In this document: one piece after another, positions 8,488 through 17,046 of the stretch
Position numbering within the stretch: the stretch's first letter is position 1
Layout of the letters: each line of letters starts with the position of its first letter
Assembly (NCBI GenBank): GCA_039527025.1
Contig: BAAAJN010000001.1
Span: 605,370 to 669,369, forward strand
Source: Microlunatus lacustris
Lineage (GTDB): Bacteria; Actinomycetota; Actinomycetes; Propionibacteriales; Propionibacteriaceae
Direction of reading: 5' to 3'
Length of the DNA: 64,000 nucleotides
Notes under the pieces: generated by a model
Seen by the model: only the letters and a program-made list of their open reading frames with translations
What the model was told of the DNA's origin: nothing
Databases searched by the model: none
Program-made: the position numbers and the translations under genes

Positions 8488-9932
8488 GTGCGCTGTCCTC
8501 GTCCCGCCACCGCCGCGCGGCGGCGGTCGTCCCGCCCGCTCGCCGTCCTCGTCGCCGGCGCCGCTGCGGTGGCGCTGACCGCGGTGATGGCCGACTCCCG
8601 GGTGCAGCAGGCCGCCAGCGCCGCCGTCGTCCTCGACGCCCGCAGCGGCGCGGTGCTCTACGACCGCTCCGGCCGTCGCGCGCTGGTCCCCGCGTCCAAC
8701 ACGAAGTCGTTGACCGCGGCGGCCGCGCTGGACACCCTCGGCCCCTCCTACCGCTTCAAGACCGAGGTGTTCCGGCGCGGGAGGGTCGTCGGCGGCGCGG
8801 TCCAGGGCCGGCTCTACCTCAAGGGGTACGGCGACCCGACCACCCGGGAGTCGGACTACCGCTCGCTGGCCCAGCAGGTGCGCAGGGCCGGCATCACCCG
8901 GGTGACGGGTCGGCTGGCCGTCGACGCCACCTGGTTCGACGCCCAGCGCTACAACCCGGGCTGGTCGACGGGGTACGCCGACGACCACTACGCCGCGGAG
9001 ATCTCGGCGCTCACCGTGGCCCCGAACGCCGACCTCGACTCGGGCACCGTGCTGGTCAACTACGCGCCCGGCGAGCGCGGCGCCAAGGCCACGATCACCA
9101 CGACTCCGGCGGCTGCGGCCCAGTACGTCAGGATCGTCAACACCACCACGACCGGCCCGTCGTCCAGCTCCAGCACCTTCGCGGCGCGGCGGAGCCACGG
9201 GTCGGGCACGATCACCGTCTCCGGCCGGGTGCCGCAGGGCCGCGCCCGGGCCAGCACGCTGGTCACGGTGCACCGGCCCGAGCTCTACGCCGCCGCGGTG
9301 TTCCGGGCCGAGCTGGCCCGGGCCGGCGTCCGCGTCGACGGCGGGACGGTGGTCGTCGGCACCCCGGCCAGCTCCCGCACCCGGCTGGCCCGCGACACCT
9401 CCATGCCGCTCGCGGACCTGCTGGTGCCGTTCCTCAAGCTCAGCAACAACATGCACGCCGAGGCGCTGACCAAGGCGATGGCCGCCCGGCCGGGGCGACC
9501 GGGCAGCTGGGCGGCCGGGCTCAGATCACCACCGCGTACCTGGCGGGCCTGGGCGTCCCGATGGCCGGGGTCTCGCTGACCGACGGCTCCGGCCTCACCC
9601 GGCGCAACACGCTCACCGCGCGGGCGCTGGCCAGCACGCTGGTGGAGGTCCGGGGCGAGCCGTGGTTCGCGGCGTTCCACCGGGCGCTGCCGGTGGCGGG
9701 CGACAGCCGGCGGATGGTCGGCGGCACCTTGCGGTCCCGGATGGTGGGCACCCCGGCCGCCGGGAACGCGCACGCCAAGACCGGGACGCTGACCGGGGTC
9801 ACCGCGATCAGCGGCTACGTCACCGGTCGGGACGGCCGGCCCTACGTCTTCGCCATGATCAGCAACCACCGCGGGGCCTCCCCGCGGCCGGTCGAGAACA
9901 CGCTGGTGGTGACGCTGGCCGGCTGGCGCTGA
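8488..9932 (+). pseudogene. dacB: D-alanyl-D-alanine carboxypeptidase/endopeptidase (PBP4, DacB) with a frameshift
   Basis: Penicillin-binding protein 4 homologue that would trim or cleave peptidoglycan cross-links outside the cell. Frame one gives a signal sequence, the SNTK active-site tetrad (Ser70, Lys73 from GTG 8488) and the SNN motif near residue 319. It then runs out of register after GSWAAG at 9519 and stops at 9579. The rest of the protein, including HAKTG, continues in the next frame from CAG 9522 to the TGA at 9932. One missing base at 9520-9521 explains this exactly. The truncated product lacks KTG and should be inactive. Start choice: AGGAG at 8479-8483 is 4 nt before GTG 8488; GTG 8446 is an alternative. 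This is either a true lesion or a sequencing error. Confidence 0.88.
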
Positions 9933-10059
9933 GTGGTCTGTCCTCGCTCCGCTCGGACGGGTGCCCGCTCGACCCGGCGGCGCCCCCTCCGGCGCATCCT
10001 GTTCTGCTCGGCTCCGGAGGCGGACGCTAGATTTGGTGCCGACAAGCCTCAGGAGGGTC

Positions 10060-10569
10060 ATGAGCATCCCGCAGCAGCGCACCATCGGCTCGATCTTCGA
10101 GCTCCAGTTCCCCCAGTCGGTCGGGATCTTCTCCAGCTACGCCGACGCCCAGAAGGCGGTGGACTACCTGGCCGACGAGAAGTTCGAGGTGCAGAACCTG
10201 GCCATCGTCGGCACCGACCTGAAGTCGGTGGAGCGGGTGCTGGGTCGGCGGACCTGGAGCACCGTCCTGCTGGGCGGGGTCCAGTCGGGGGTCTCCACCG
10301 GTCTGCTCGTCGCCCTCGTGCTGCTGATCTTCCTGCCGACGGTGCAGAGCTTCCTGGTCCTGCTGCTGTCCTCGCTGGCCATCGGCATCGTGCTGGGCAT
10401 GGCGTTCGCCGCGCTGGGCTACGCCACCTCGCGCGGGCGCCGGGACTTCACCTCGGTGACCCAGACCGTCGCCACCAAGTACGAGGTGCTCTGCGAGCAC
10501 AAGGTCGCCGCCCGGGCCCGCGAGCTGCTCCAGGCCCGGCCCGAGGCCCGCGCCGCCGCCTTCGAGTAG
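10060..10569 (+). CDS. General stress protein 17M-like membrane protein
   Basis: A 169-residue protein with the YflT/GSP17M-like N-terminal fold (SVGIFSSYADAQKAVDYLAD, FEVQNLAIVG). Two hydrophobic helices follow at about 70-95 and 100-125 (STGLLVALVLLIFLPTVQSF and LLLSSLAIGIVLGMAFAALG). The family is common in actinobacteria and annotated as general-stress related, with no known activity. ATG 10060 is chosen because AGGAGG at 10051-10056 is ideally spaced. It abuts the RidA gene with no gap, so it heads a three-gene operon. Confidence 0.87.
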   Translation: MSIPQQRTIGSIFELQFPQSVGIFSSYADAQKAVDYLADEKFEVQNLAIVGTDLKSVERVLGRRTWSTVLLGGVQSGVSTGLLVALVLLIFLPTVQSFLVLLLSSLAIGIVLGMAFAALGYATSRGRRDFTSVTQTVATKYEVLCEHKVAARARELLQARPEARAAAFE

Positions 10570-10968
10570 GTGACCGGTCGGACGTCCGTCTCCTCCGGCG
10601 GGGCGTGGGAGGACGTCGTCGGCTACTCCCGCGCGGTCCGGGTCGGGGACCTGGTCGTCGTGGCCGGCACCACCGCGGCCGCGCCGGGCGGGGGAGCGGT
10701 CGGCGGCGACGACGCGGCGGCCCAGACGCGTGAGGCGCTGCGCCGCATCGCGGACGCTCTGGCTCAGGTCGGGGCCGGGCTGTCCGACGTCGTCCGGACC
10801 CGGATCTACGTCACCGACATCGCCCGTTGGCCAGATGTCGGCCGCGTGCACGGTGAGGTCTTCGCCGGGGTGCGGCCCGCCGCGACGATGGTCGAGGTCT
10901 CCCGGCTGATCGACCCGGCGCTGCTGGTGGAGATCGAGGTGGACGCGGTCGTCGGAGGGGAGGGCTGA
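10570..10968 (+). CDS. RidA (YjgF/UK114) family protein
   Basis: A 132-residue RidA-like protein. Members hydrolyse reactive enamine/imine intermediates or have related lyase roles in the cytosol. The family core is visible in GDLVVVAGTTA, the QTREALRRIADAL helix, the conserved RTRIYVTDI near residue 78 (its first arginine matches the catalytic arginine of RidA) and the VEIEVDAVV end. The GTG begins directly after the TAG of the stress-protein gene, and the TGA overlaps the ATG of the SDR gene, so expression is coupled. Confidence 0.88.
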   Translation: MTGRTSVSSGGAWEDVVGYSRAVRVGDLVVVAGTTAAAPGGGAVGGDDAAAQTREALRRIADALAQVGAGLSDVVRTRIYVTDIARWPDVGRVHGEVFAGVRPAATMVEVSRLIDPALLVEIEVDAVVGGEG

Positions 10969-11969
10969 TGCGGCTGCTCGTGCTGGGGGGCGGTGGTTTC
11001 CTCGGGTTCCACGCCGTCGCCGAGGCGGTCGCGGCCGGTCACACCGTCACCGTGCTCAGCCGCTCGGGCAGGGCGCCGGTCGAGGGCGTCGAGGTGCTGC
11101 AGGGCGACCGGCAGGGCGACCTCTCGGCCCTGCGGGGCCGGGAGTGGGACGGCGTCTTCGACACCTTCAACGACACGGCGCCGGGTGCGCCCGCGATCCG
11201 GACGACGGCACGGCTGCTCTCGGGTGCGGTCGGTGGGTACGCCTACGTGTCCGGCATGAGCGTGTACGCCCCGGGCGGACCGGCGGTGCCGGACGAGGAC
11301 GCGCCGGTCCGGGCCGCGGGCGTGGAGCCGGACACCGACCGGCTGCAGGAGCGGTCCCTGGCCAAGCTGGCCGGCGAGGCGGCGGTCGCCGAGGAGTTCG
11401 ACGGGGTGGCGCTGTTCCCGCGGGTCGGCATCATGGTCGGCCCGCGCACCAGCCGGTTCACCTACTGGCCGCTCCGGCTGGCCGCCGCTCGCGACGGGCG
11501 GCTGCCCCGCCGGGTGCTGGTGCCCGGTGACCCGTCCCGTCCCGTCCAGTTCTCCGACGCCCGCGACATCGCACGCTGGAGCACGGCCATGCTGGCCGCC
11601 GGCCGCGGCGGCACGTTCAACACCGTGGGGCCCGGCCGGGTCGAGACCCTGGCCGAGGTGCTCACCGCCTGCCGGCTGGCCGTCGGCGCCGGCCCGGACG
11701 ACCTCGAGCTGGTCGTGGTCCCGCACGAGAAGCTGCTGCGCGGCCAGCTGGTCGACGTCGACGAGGAGGACCGCCCGCTCTGGTACCCCGAGGACCAGAT
11801 CTGCCAGGACGCCGTCGACTCCCGGCGGGCCGCCGCCGCCGGCCTGGTGTTCCGCCCCATCGTCGAGACCGCTGCCGACACCTGGCGCTGGGCCGAGGAC
11901 GCGGGCTCCACCGAGGCGGCCGACTTCGTCGAGCGTGAGCAGGGGATCCTGCGGGCCTGGCGCCACTGA
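10968..11969 (+). CDS. NAD-dependent epimerase/dehydratase (extended SDR) family protein
   Basis: A 333-residue nucleoside-diphosphate-sugar-epimerase-like reductase. The Rossmann motif GGGGFLGFHAV is at the N-terminus. A YVSGMSVYAPGG stretch provides the Tyr region, but the usual YxxxK cannot be placed with certainty. The C-terminal half (RPVQFSDARDIARW; GGTFNTVGPG) is typical of reductases that act on sugar-like ligands. No substrate can be named. ATG overlaps the RidA stop (TGATG), making it the last gene of a coupled operon. A TetR remnant follows. Confidence 0.85.
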   Translation: MRLLVLGGGGFLGFHAVAEAVAAGHTVTVLSRSGRAPVEGVEVLQGDRQGDLSALRGREWDGVFDTFNDTAPGAPAIRTTARLLSGAVGGYAYVSGMSVYAPGGPAVPDEDAPVRAAGVEPDTDRLQERSLAKLAGEAAVAEEFDGVALFPRVGIMVGPRTSRFTYWPLRLAAARDGRLPRRVLVPGDPSRPVQFSDARDIARWSTAMLAAGRGGTFNTVGPGRVETLAEVLTACRLAVGAGPDDLELVVVPHEKLLRGQLVDVDEEDRPLWYPEDQICQDAVDSRRAAAAGLVFRPIVETAADTWRWAEDAGSTEAADFVEREQGILRAWRH

Positions 11970-11979
11970 GGCGACGCGC

Positions 11980-12472
11980 GTGAGCACGACGGGCCCGACG
12001 ACCGAGCGGTCCGCGCCGCGGACGCGGAACCGGCGCGGCGAGGGCGGCCGGCTGCGCCCGCAGATCCTGAGCGCCGTCGATCTACGCGCACTTCCCCGAC
12101 CGCCAGGCCATCGTGCTGACCCTGGTCCGGGACGCCTTCGCCGAGCTCAGCGGCGCGCTCTCGGCGGCGGCGACCGATCCGGACCCCGTCGTCCGGCTGC
12201 GGGCCGTCGGTGCGGCCCACCTCGAGTTCGCCGGCACCCGCCCGTCGCGCTACCGGGTGGTGTTCGCCCGGGTCTGGAGCGCGGCCCGGGCCCTGGACAG
12301 CGCCGCCATCACCGAGGCCGACGCCGCCAGCCTCGGTCAGGACGTCCTCGCCCTCCTGACCGCGACCCTGCGCGCCTGCGTCGACGCCGGCCGCTCGACC
12401 AGCAGCGACCCGTTCTCCTGGCCGGACGACATCGTCGAGCGCCTGGTCGACCCGCTGGCCCACCTGCGCTGA
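11980..12472 (+). pseudogene. TetR/AcrR-family regulator lacking its HTH core
   Basis: Frame one from GTG 11980 gives a normal TetR N-terminal lead (GEGGRLRPQILSAVD). At about 12079 the sequence jumps to the other side of the DNA-binding domain: IYAHFPDRQAIV and the ligand-binding domain continue in another frame from 12080 to the TGA at 12472. In intact relatives some 25-30 residues, including the turn and recognition helix, lie between these two pieces. An out-of-frame deletion has removed them, so no DNA-binding product can be made from this copy. The ligand domain (about 125 residues) is otherwise undamaged, which suggests a recent event. Confidence 0.85.
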
Positions 12473-12482
12473 AGGACCTGCC

Positions 12483-13976
12483 TCAGCCCTGGCCGCAGGA
12501 CCAGATCCGGGCCATCCAGGCCTGCACGTCCTCGGCGGTCCGGGGCAGGCCCGCGGAGAGGTTCTCGTTGCCGTCGGCGGTGATCAGGATGTCGTCCTCG
12601 ATCCGGACGCCGATGCCCCGCAGCTCCTGCGGCACCAGCTCGTCGTCGGCCTTGAAGTACAGGCCGGGCTCGACGGTGAGCACCATGCCGGGCTCCAGCG
12701 TGCCCTGCCGGTAGCGCTCGTTGCGGGCCTGGGCGCAGTCGTGCACGTCGATGCCCAGGTGGTGGGAGGTGCCGTGCACCATCCACCGGCGGTGCTGGCC
12801 GCCTTCCTCGCCGAGGGACTCCTCGGCGCTCACCGGCAGCAACCCCCAGGCCTCCAGGTGCCGGGCGATGACGGCGACGGCCGCCTTGTGCACGTCGGAG
12901 AAGGTGGCACCCGGCCGGGCGGCGGCGATCCCGGCCTCCTGGGCCTCCAGCACCGCTTCGTAGACCTGCCGCTGGGCGGGGGAGAAGGTGCCGGAGACGG
13001 GCAGCGTCCGGGTGACGTCGGCGGTGTACAGGCTGTCGAGCTCGACGCCGGCGTCCAGCAGCAGCAGGTCCCCACGCCGGAGGTCGCCGTCGTTGCGGAT
13101 CCAGTGCAGCGTGCAGGCGTGCTCACCGGAGGCGGCGATGGTGTCGTAGCCGACGGCGTTGCCGACGTGGCGGGCGTGCAGCCCGAAGACGCCCTCCACC
13201 CAGCGCTCGCCCCGGCCCCGGCGGACCGCCTCGGGCAGGTCGGCGACGACGGCCGCGAAGCCGTCGGCGGTCTGCCGGCAGGCCTCCCGCATCTGCTCGA
13301 CCTCGTAGCCGTCCTTGGTCAGCCGCAGCTCGCTGAGGGCGACGACCAGCTCGGTGTCGGCCTCGGTGCCGGCTTCGACCGTCTCGGCGTCGACGTCGGC
13401 CCGGAGCTCGGCCAGGACGTCGGCCAGCGCGCCGTCGGCCACGCCGCTGACCACCCGCAGGGGGGTGCTGCCGGCGTCCTTGCGGATCCGGTCGGGCAGC
13501 TCCTCGACCGGCGCGCAGGCCACGCCGCAGAGGGCTGCCATCTCCTCCAGCGAGGGACGCTTGCCCACCCACATCTCGCCGTAGCGGGCGTCGGCGTAGA
13601 ACTCGGCGGAGTCCCGCGGGGCGCGCGGCCGGAAGTACAGCGTCGCCTCGTGGCCGGAGTCGGTCGGCTCCAGCACCAGCACGGCGTCGGGCTCGCGGTC
13701 GGTGCCCAGGCCGGTCAGGTGGGCGAAGGCCGAGTGCGGCCGGTAGCGGAAGTCGGTGTCGTTGGAGCGGACCTTCAAGCCACCGGCCGGGACCACCAGC
13801 CGCTCACCGGGGAACAGGGCGCTGAGGGCGTCGCGGCGGGCCCGGGCGGGCTCGGCGGCCGGCAGTGGCGTCGGCAGCTCCGCGTCGTGCGGCGCCCAGC
13901 CCTGGGCGATGAACTGCTGGAAGGCCTCCGAGAACGGGGTCTGACGGTTGGGCAGGGCGGGCTGGCGGTCGCTCAT
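12483..13976 (-). CDS. pepP: Aminopeptidase P family protein (Xaa-Pro aminopeptidase)
   Basis: Metallopeptidase removing N-terminal residues next to proline. The N-terminal creatinase domain (about 40-220) precedes a pita-bread catalytic domain holding the five metal ligands: Asp in LLLDAGVE, Asp in TADVTRTL, His in HHLGIDVHD, Glu in LTVEPGLYF and Glu in GVRIEDDIL. At 497 residues it matches the actinobacterial form. Its stop lies 10 bp from that of the convergent TetR remnant. GATGAT is found 6 nt before the ATG, a weak leaderless-type -10. Confidence 0.92.
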   Translation of the reverse strand: MSDRQPALPNRQTPFSEAFQQFIAQGWAPHDAELPTPLPAAEPARARRDALSALFPGERLVVPAGGLKVRSNDTDFRYRPHSAFAHLTGLGTDREPDAVLVLEPTDSGHEATLYFRPRAPRDSAEFYADARYGEMWVGKRPSLEEMAALCGVACAPVEELPDRIRKDAGSTPLRVVSGVADGALADVLAELRADVDAETVEAGTEADTELVVALSELRLTKDGYEVEQMREACRQTADGFAAVVADLPEAVRRGRGERWVEGVFGLHARHVGNAVGYDTIAASGEHACTLHWIRNDGDLRRGDLLLLDAGVELDSLYTADVTRTLPVSGTFSPAQRQVYEAVLEAQEAGIAAARPGATFSDVHKAAVAVIARHLEAWGLLPVSAEESLGEEGGQHRRWMVHGTSHHLGIDVHDCAQARNERYRQGTLEPGMVLTVEPGLYFKADDELVPQELRGIGVRIEDDILITADGNENLSAGLPRTAEDVQAWMARIWSCGQG

Positions 13977-14050
13977 GGCGTCATCATCGCACCCGACCCG
14001 GAGCCGGGACCGGTCGCCGAGGACGGGCCGTCGACTCCTAGGGTGGCCGG

Positions 14051-14941
14051 ATGCAGGACGCCCGCACCGTGCTCGACGACCCCGCCCTGGCGCAGCGGCT
14101 CACCCGGCTCGGGCTGCGTCACGACGACCTCACCGACGCCCTGGGCGGCGCCGTCGCCGTGCGGAGCAGCCCCGCAGCCCTGGCCGAGGTGAACCGGCTG
14201 GCCGACGCGCTGCGCCAGACCGTCGGCCGCTTCCCCGGTGAGCCCGACCACGACGCCTTCCCCGGCTACGACGGCGACTCGGACCCGCACGGCGTCGGGG
14301 TGCAGGCCCTGTGGGCGCTGGTGGTGACCGCACCCGACCTGGTCGCCTTCCACCGCAGCCGGGGCATCCCCGACGACGTCAGTGCCGCCACGCTGGGCGA
14401 GCTCGGCCAGCAGCTGCACGTGCACCGGCTGACGTTCGGGCGGTTCGGCCTGCACACCTACGGCTGGCTGGCGCACACCTGGAGCGGCTCGCTGTACTGG
14501 CTGGGCCGGCTGCAGTTCAACCTGGAGCTGCTGGCGGAGGGCCGGGTCTGCTCGACCCACATCCCCCGCTCCGGACCGCTGGACCCGGCGTCGGTCGACG
14601 CGTCGTTCGCCCGGGCGGCGGCGTTCTTCCCGACCCATTTCCCCGACCGCTCGGTGACCGACTTCTGGTGCCGCAGCTGGCTGCTCGACCCGGCGCTGGC
14701 CGCCGCCCTCGATCCCGCGTCGAACATGGCCCGGTTCCAGGCCCGGTGGCGCCTGTACGGTGAGCCCATGCCCGGGGACGACGACGCGCTGTTCTTCTGC
14801 TTCGCCCGCCGAGGGGCGGTGGACCCGGTCACGCTGCCCCGGGAGACCAGCCTGCAGCGGGCAATCCTCGACCGCTGGGCGGCCGGTGACCACTGGGCGG
14901 TCCGCGACGGCCGGCTGCCGCTGGTGGAGGTGGCCCGATGA
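14051..14941 (+). CDS. Acyltransferase-domain protein (NAT_N/GNAT_C type)
   Basis: A 296-residue protein that resembles the actinobacterial 'acyltransferase domain-containing' family. These have an N-terminal helical domain of about 120 residues followed by a GNAT-like C-terminal domain (FGLHTYGWLAHTWSGSLYWLGRLQFNLE; STHIPRSGPLDPASVDASFA). The assignment is from memory of the family and no acyl-CoA motif is obvious, so the activity is uncertain. TAGGGT lies 6 nt before the ATG (probable leaderless mRNA). The TGA overlaps the ATG of a histidine phosphatase (ATGA), so the two are co-translated. Confidence 0.75.
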   Translation: MQDARTVLDDPALAQRLTRLGLRHDDLTDALGGAVAVRSSPAALAEVNRLADALRQTVGRFPGEPDHDAFPGYDGDSDPHGVGVQALWALVVTAPDLVAFHRSRGIPDDVSAATLGELGQQLHVHRLTFGRFGLHTYGWLAHTWSGSLYWLGRLQFNLELLAEGRVCSTHIPRSGPLDPASVDASFARAAAFFPTHFPDRSVTDFWCRSWLLDPALAAALDPASNMARFQARWRLYGEPMPGDDDALFFCFARRGAVDPVTLPRETSLQRAILDRWAAGDHWAVRDGRLPLVEVAR

Positions 14942-15513
14942 CCGAGCTGTACGTCGTCCGGCACGGCGAGACCGAGTGGAGCGCCAACGGCCGGCACACC
15001 TCGGTGACCGACCTGCCGCTGACCGAGCGTGGTGTGCAGCAGGCGAAGCTGCTGATCGGGCACCTGCAGCCCGCCGACTTCGGACTGGTGCTGTCCAGCC
15101 CCCGCCGCCGGGCGCGGGACACCGCGGAGCTGGCCGGGTTCACCGGCGAGCACGAGCCGCAGCTGGACGAGGACCTCGCCGAGTGGGCCTACGGGGAGTA
15201 CGAGGGCCGGACCAGCCCGGAGATCCACGAGGAGGTCCCGGGCTGGACCATCTGGAGCCACCCGACGCCCGGCGGCGAGACCGCCGAGCAGGTGGCCGCC
15301 CGCCTGGACCGGGTGGTCCAGCGGGTCCGCGACTCCGGCGTCGACCGGGCCATCTGCTTCGCCCACGGGCACAGCCTGCGGGCGCTGGCCATGCGCTGGC
15401 TGGGCTTCGACCTCACCTTCGGCGTGCACTTCCCGCTGGACACCAGCACCGTGTCGGTGCTGGGCGAGGAGAAGGGCCTGCCGGCGTTGCAGCGCTGGAA
15501 CGCACGGCCCTGA
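14938..15513 (+). CDS. Histidine phosphatase family protein (phosphoglycerate mutase-like)
   Basis: A 191-residue phosphatase that uses a phosphohistidine intermediate. RHGETEWSANG near the N-terminus supplies the catalytic His9 and neighbouring arginine. LSSPRRRARDTAEL gives the second arginine, LAEWAYGEYEGR the acid residue, and CFAHGHSLRALAMRWL the second histidine. It belongs to the broad-specificity phosphatase branch, not to glycolytic mutases, because the insertions of the latter are absent. It is coupled to the upstream acyltransferase-type gene by an ATGA overlap. Confidence 0.9.
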   Translation: MTELYVVRHGETEWSANGRHTSVTDLPLTERGVQQAKLLIGHLQPADFGLVLSSPRRRARDTAELAGFTGEHEPQLDEDLAEWAYGEYEGRTSPEIHEEVPGWTIWSHPTPGGETAEQVAARLDRVVQRVRDSGVDRAICFAHGHSLRALAMRWLGFDLTFGVHFPLDTSTVSVLGEEKGLPALQRWNARP

Positions 15514-15534
15514 GTCCCGGACAGGGCTGGTCAC

Positions 15535-16800
15535 TCAGTCGTAGGTGACCTCGGACAGCCGGCGGCGGGCGGACAGGAAGATCACCAGGGCCAGCGCGCT
15601 GGCCCCGAGGATGACGCCGGCCATCGGGACCGGGGTCCCGTCCGCCAGCGCCCCGACCAGCGGGGCGATGGCGCCGCCGATCATGAACTGCGCCGCGCCG
15701 AGCAGGGCGGCGGCGCTGCCGGCGGACTCGCCGTGCCGGTTGAGGGCGATCGCGGGAGCGTTCGGGAACGCGAGCCCGGCGGCGGAGACCACGAAGAACA
15801 GCGGCACCATGAACCCGATGAAGCCGCCGAACCCGGTCGCGGTGGTGACCACCAGGGCGGCGGCACCGGCGGCGGAGATGGACACCGAGGCGAGCAGCAC
15901 CTGGACCGGGCTGTAGCGCTTGACCAGCAGCGGGTTGACCTGGGTCAGCACCACCAGGCCGACCGCGTTGACGCTGAACGCGATCCCGAACTCGGCGGGG
16001 CTGAGGCCGTAGAGCTCCTGGAGGATGAACGGCGCGCCCGAGATGTAGGCGAACAGGGTCGCGAACATCAGACCCGAGACGAGCACCATGGCCACGAACA
16101 GCCGGTCGGTGAACAGCACCCGGTAGGCGCGCAGCGAGCCGCGCACGTTGGCCGGCTGCCGGCGCACGACCGGCAGCGTCTCCGGCAGCGCGAACACCGC
16201 CAGCACGAACAGCCCGACGGCGACGGCGGCGAGCACGACGAAGATCCCGCGCCAGGAGGTGAAGGACAGCAGGGCGCTGCCGATCGACGGGGCCAGGATG
16301 GGCGCCACGCCGACGACGAGCATCAGCCGGGACAGCAGCTGGGCGGCCTTGATGCCGCTGAACAGGTCACGGACGACGGCCATCGAGACGACCGCCACCG
16401 CGGCGCCGGCCAGGCCCTGCAAGGTCCGGGTGACGGCCAGCATGGTGATCGACGGCGCCAGCGCGCAGAGCACCGAGGTGAGACCGTGCGCGGCCAGCCC
16501 GATCAGCAGCGGCTTGCGCCGCCCGACCGCGTCGGAGAGCGGGCCGACCAGCAGCTGGCCCAGGCCGAGCCCGAGCAGCAGGCCGGTGATGGTCAGCTGG
16601 GCCTGGGAGTCGGTGGCGCCCATCTCGGCGCTGAGCGCCGGCAGAGCGGGCAGGTAGGCGTCGATGGTCAGCGGGCCGATGGCGCTGAGCAGGCCCAGCA
16701 CCACCACGAGCTGCAGGTAGCGGCGGCCGACGTAGCGCGAACCGGGGGTGGTGGCGGTGCCGGTGCCGGTGGTGGCCAGCGGTTCGGCGAGCGAGGTCAT
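15535..16800 (-). CDS. Bcr/CflA-type MFS multidrug efflux transporter
   Basis: Twelve-helix major facilitator of the DHA1 Bcr/CflA branch, 421 residues. Signature stretches are GPLTIDAYLPALPAL in helix 1, the LVGPLSDAVGRRKPLL loop 2-3 motif and RTLQGLAGAAVAVVSMAVVRD in helix 4-5. Proton-driven export of drugs or small metabolites is expected. ATG 16800 is chosen because AAAGGA precedes it and the cytosolic N-terminus is then of normal length. It is convergent with the phosphatase gene. Confidence 0.9.
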   Translation of the reverse strand: MTSLAEPLATTGTGTATTPGSRYVGRRYLQLVVVLGLLSAIGPLTIDAYLPALPALSAEMGATDSQAQLTITGLLLGLGLGQLLVGPLSDAVGRRKPLLIGLAAHGLTSVLCALAPSITMLAVTRTLQGLAGAAVAVVSMAVVRDLFSGIKAAQLLSRLMLVVGVAPILAPSIGSALLSFTSWRGIFVVLAAVAVGLFVLAVFALPETLPVVRRQPANVRGSLRAYRVLFTDRLFVAMVLVSGLMFATLFAYISGAPFILQELYGLSPAEFGIAFSVNAVGLVVLTQVNPLLVKRYSPVQVLLASVSISAAGAAALVVTTATGFGGFIGFMVPLFFVVSAAGLAFPNAPAIALNRHGESAGSAAALLGAAQFMIGGAIAPLVGALADGTPVPMAGVILGASALALVIFLSARRRLSEVTYD

Positions 16801-17046
16801 GCGGTGTCCTTTAGTCGAGCTCGAGGAGCTCATCTGACGGCGCACGACGGTGTGACCACGGGAGCGGGGCGGTCTCCCCGACCGCAGGGAACGGGAGGAG
16901 ACCTGACGGGCAAACTCCATCACGTCTCGATTCATTCCGGGGGTGGCGACGCGTCTGTCCCGGGAGGCGGACGTCGCGGCAGCCCCCACGTAGGCTGGGC
17001 GGCCAGCGGGACCCGAGCGGGTTCTCGCGCACGGAGGGAGCACGCC

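Noticed and set aside
9505..9530. Programmed frameshifting in dacB
   Set aside because: No slippery heptamer or stop-adjacent signal is seen at the switch. A single missing base is the simpler explanation.
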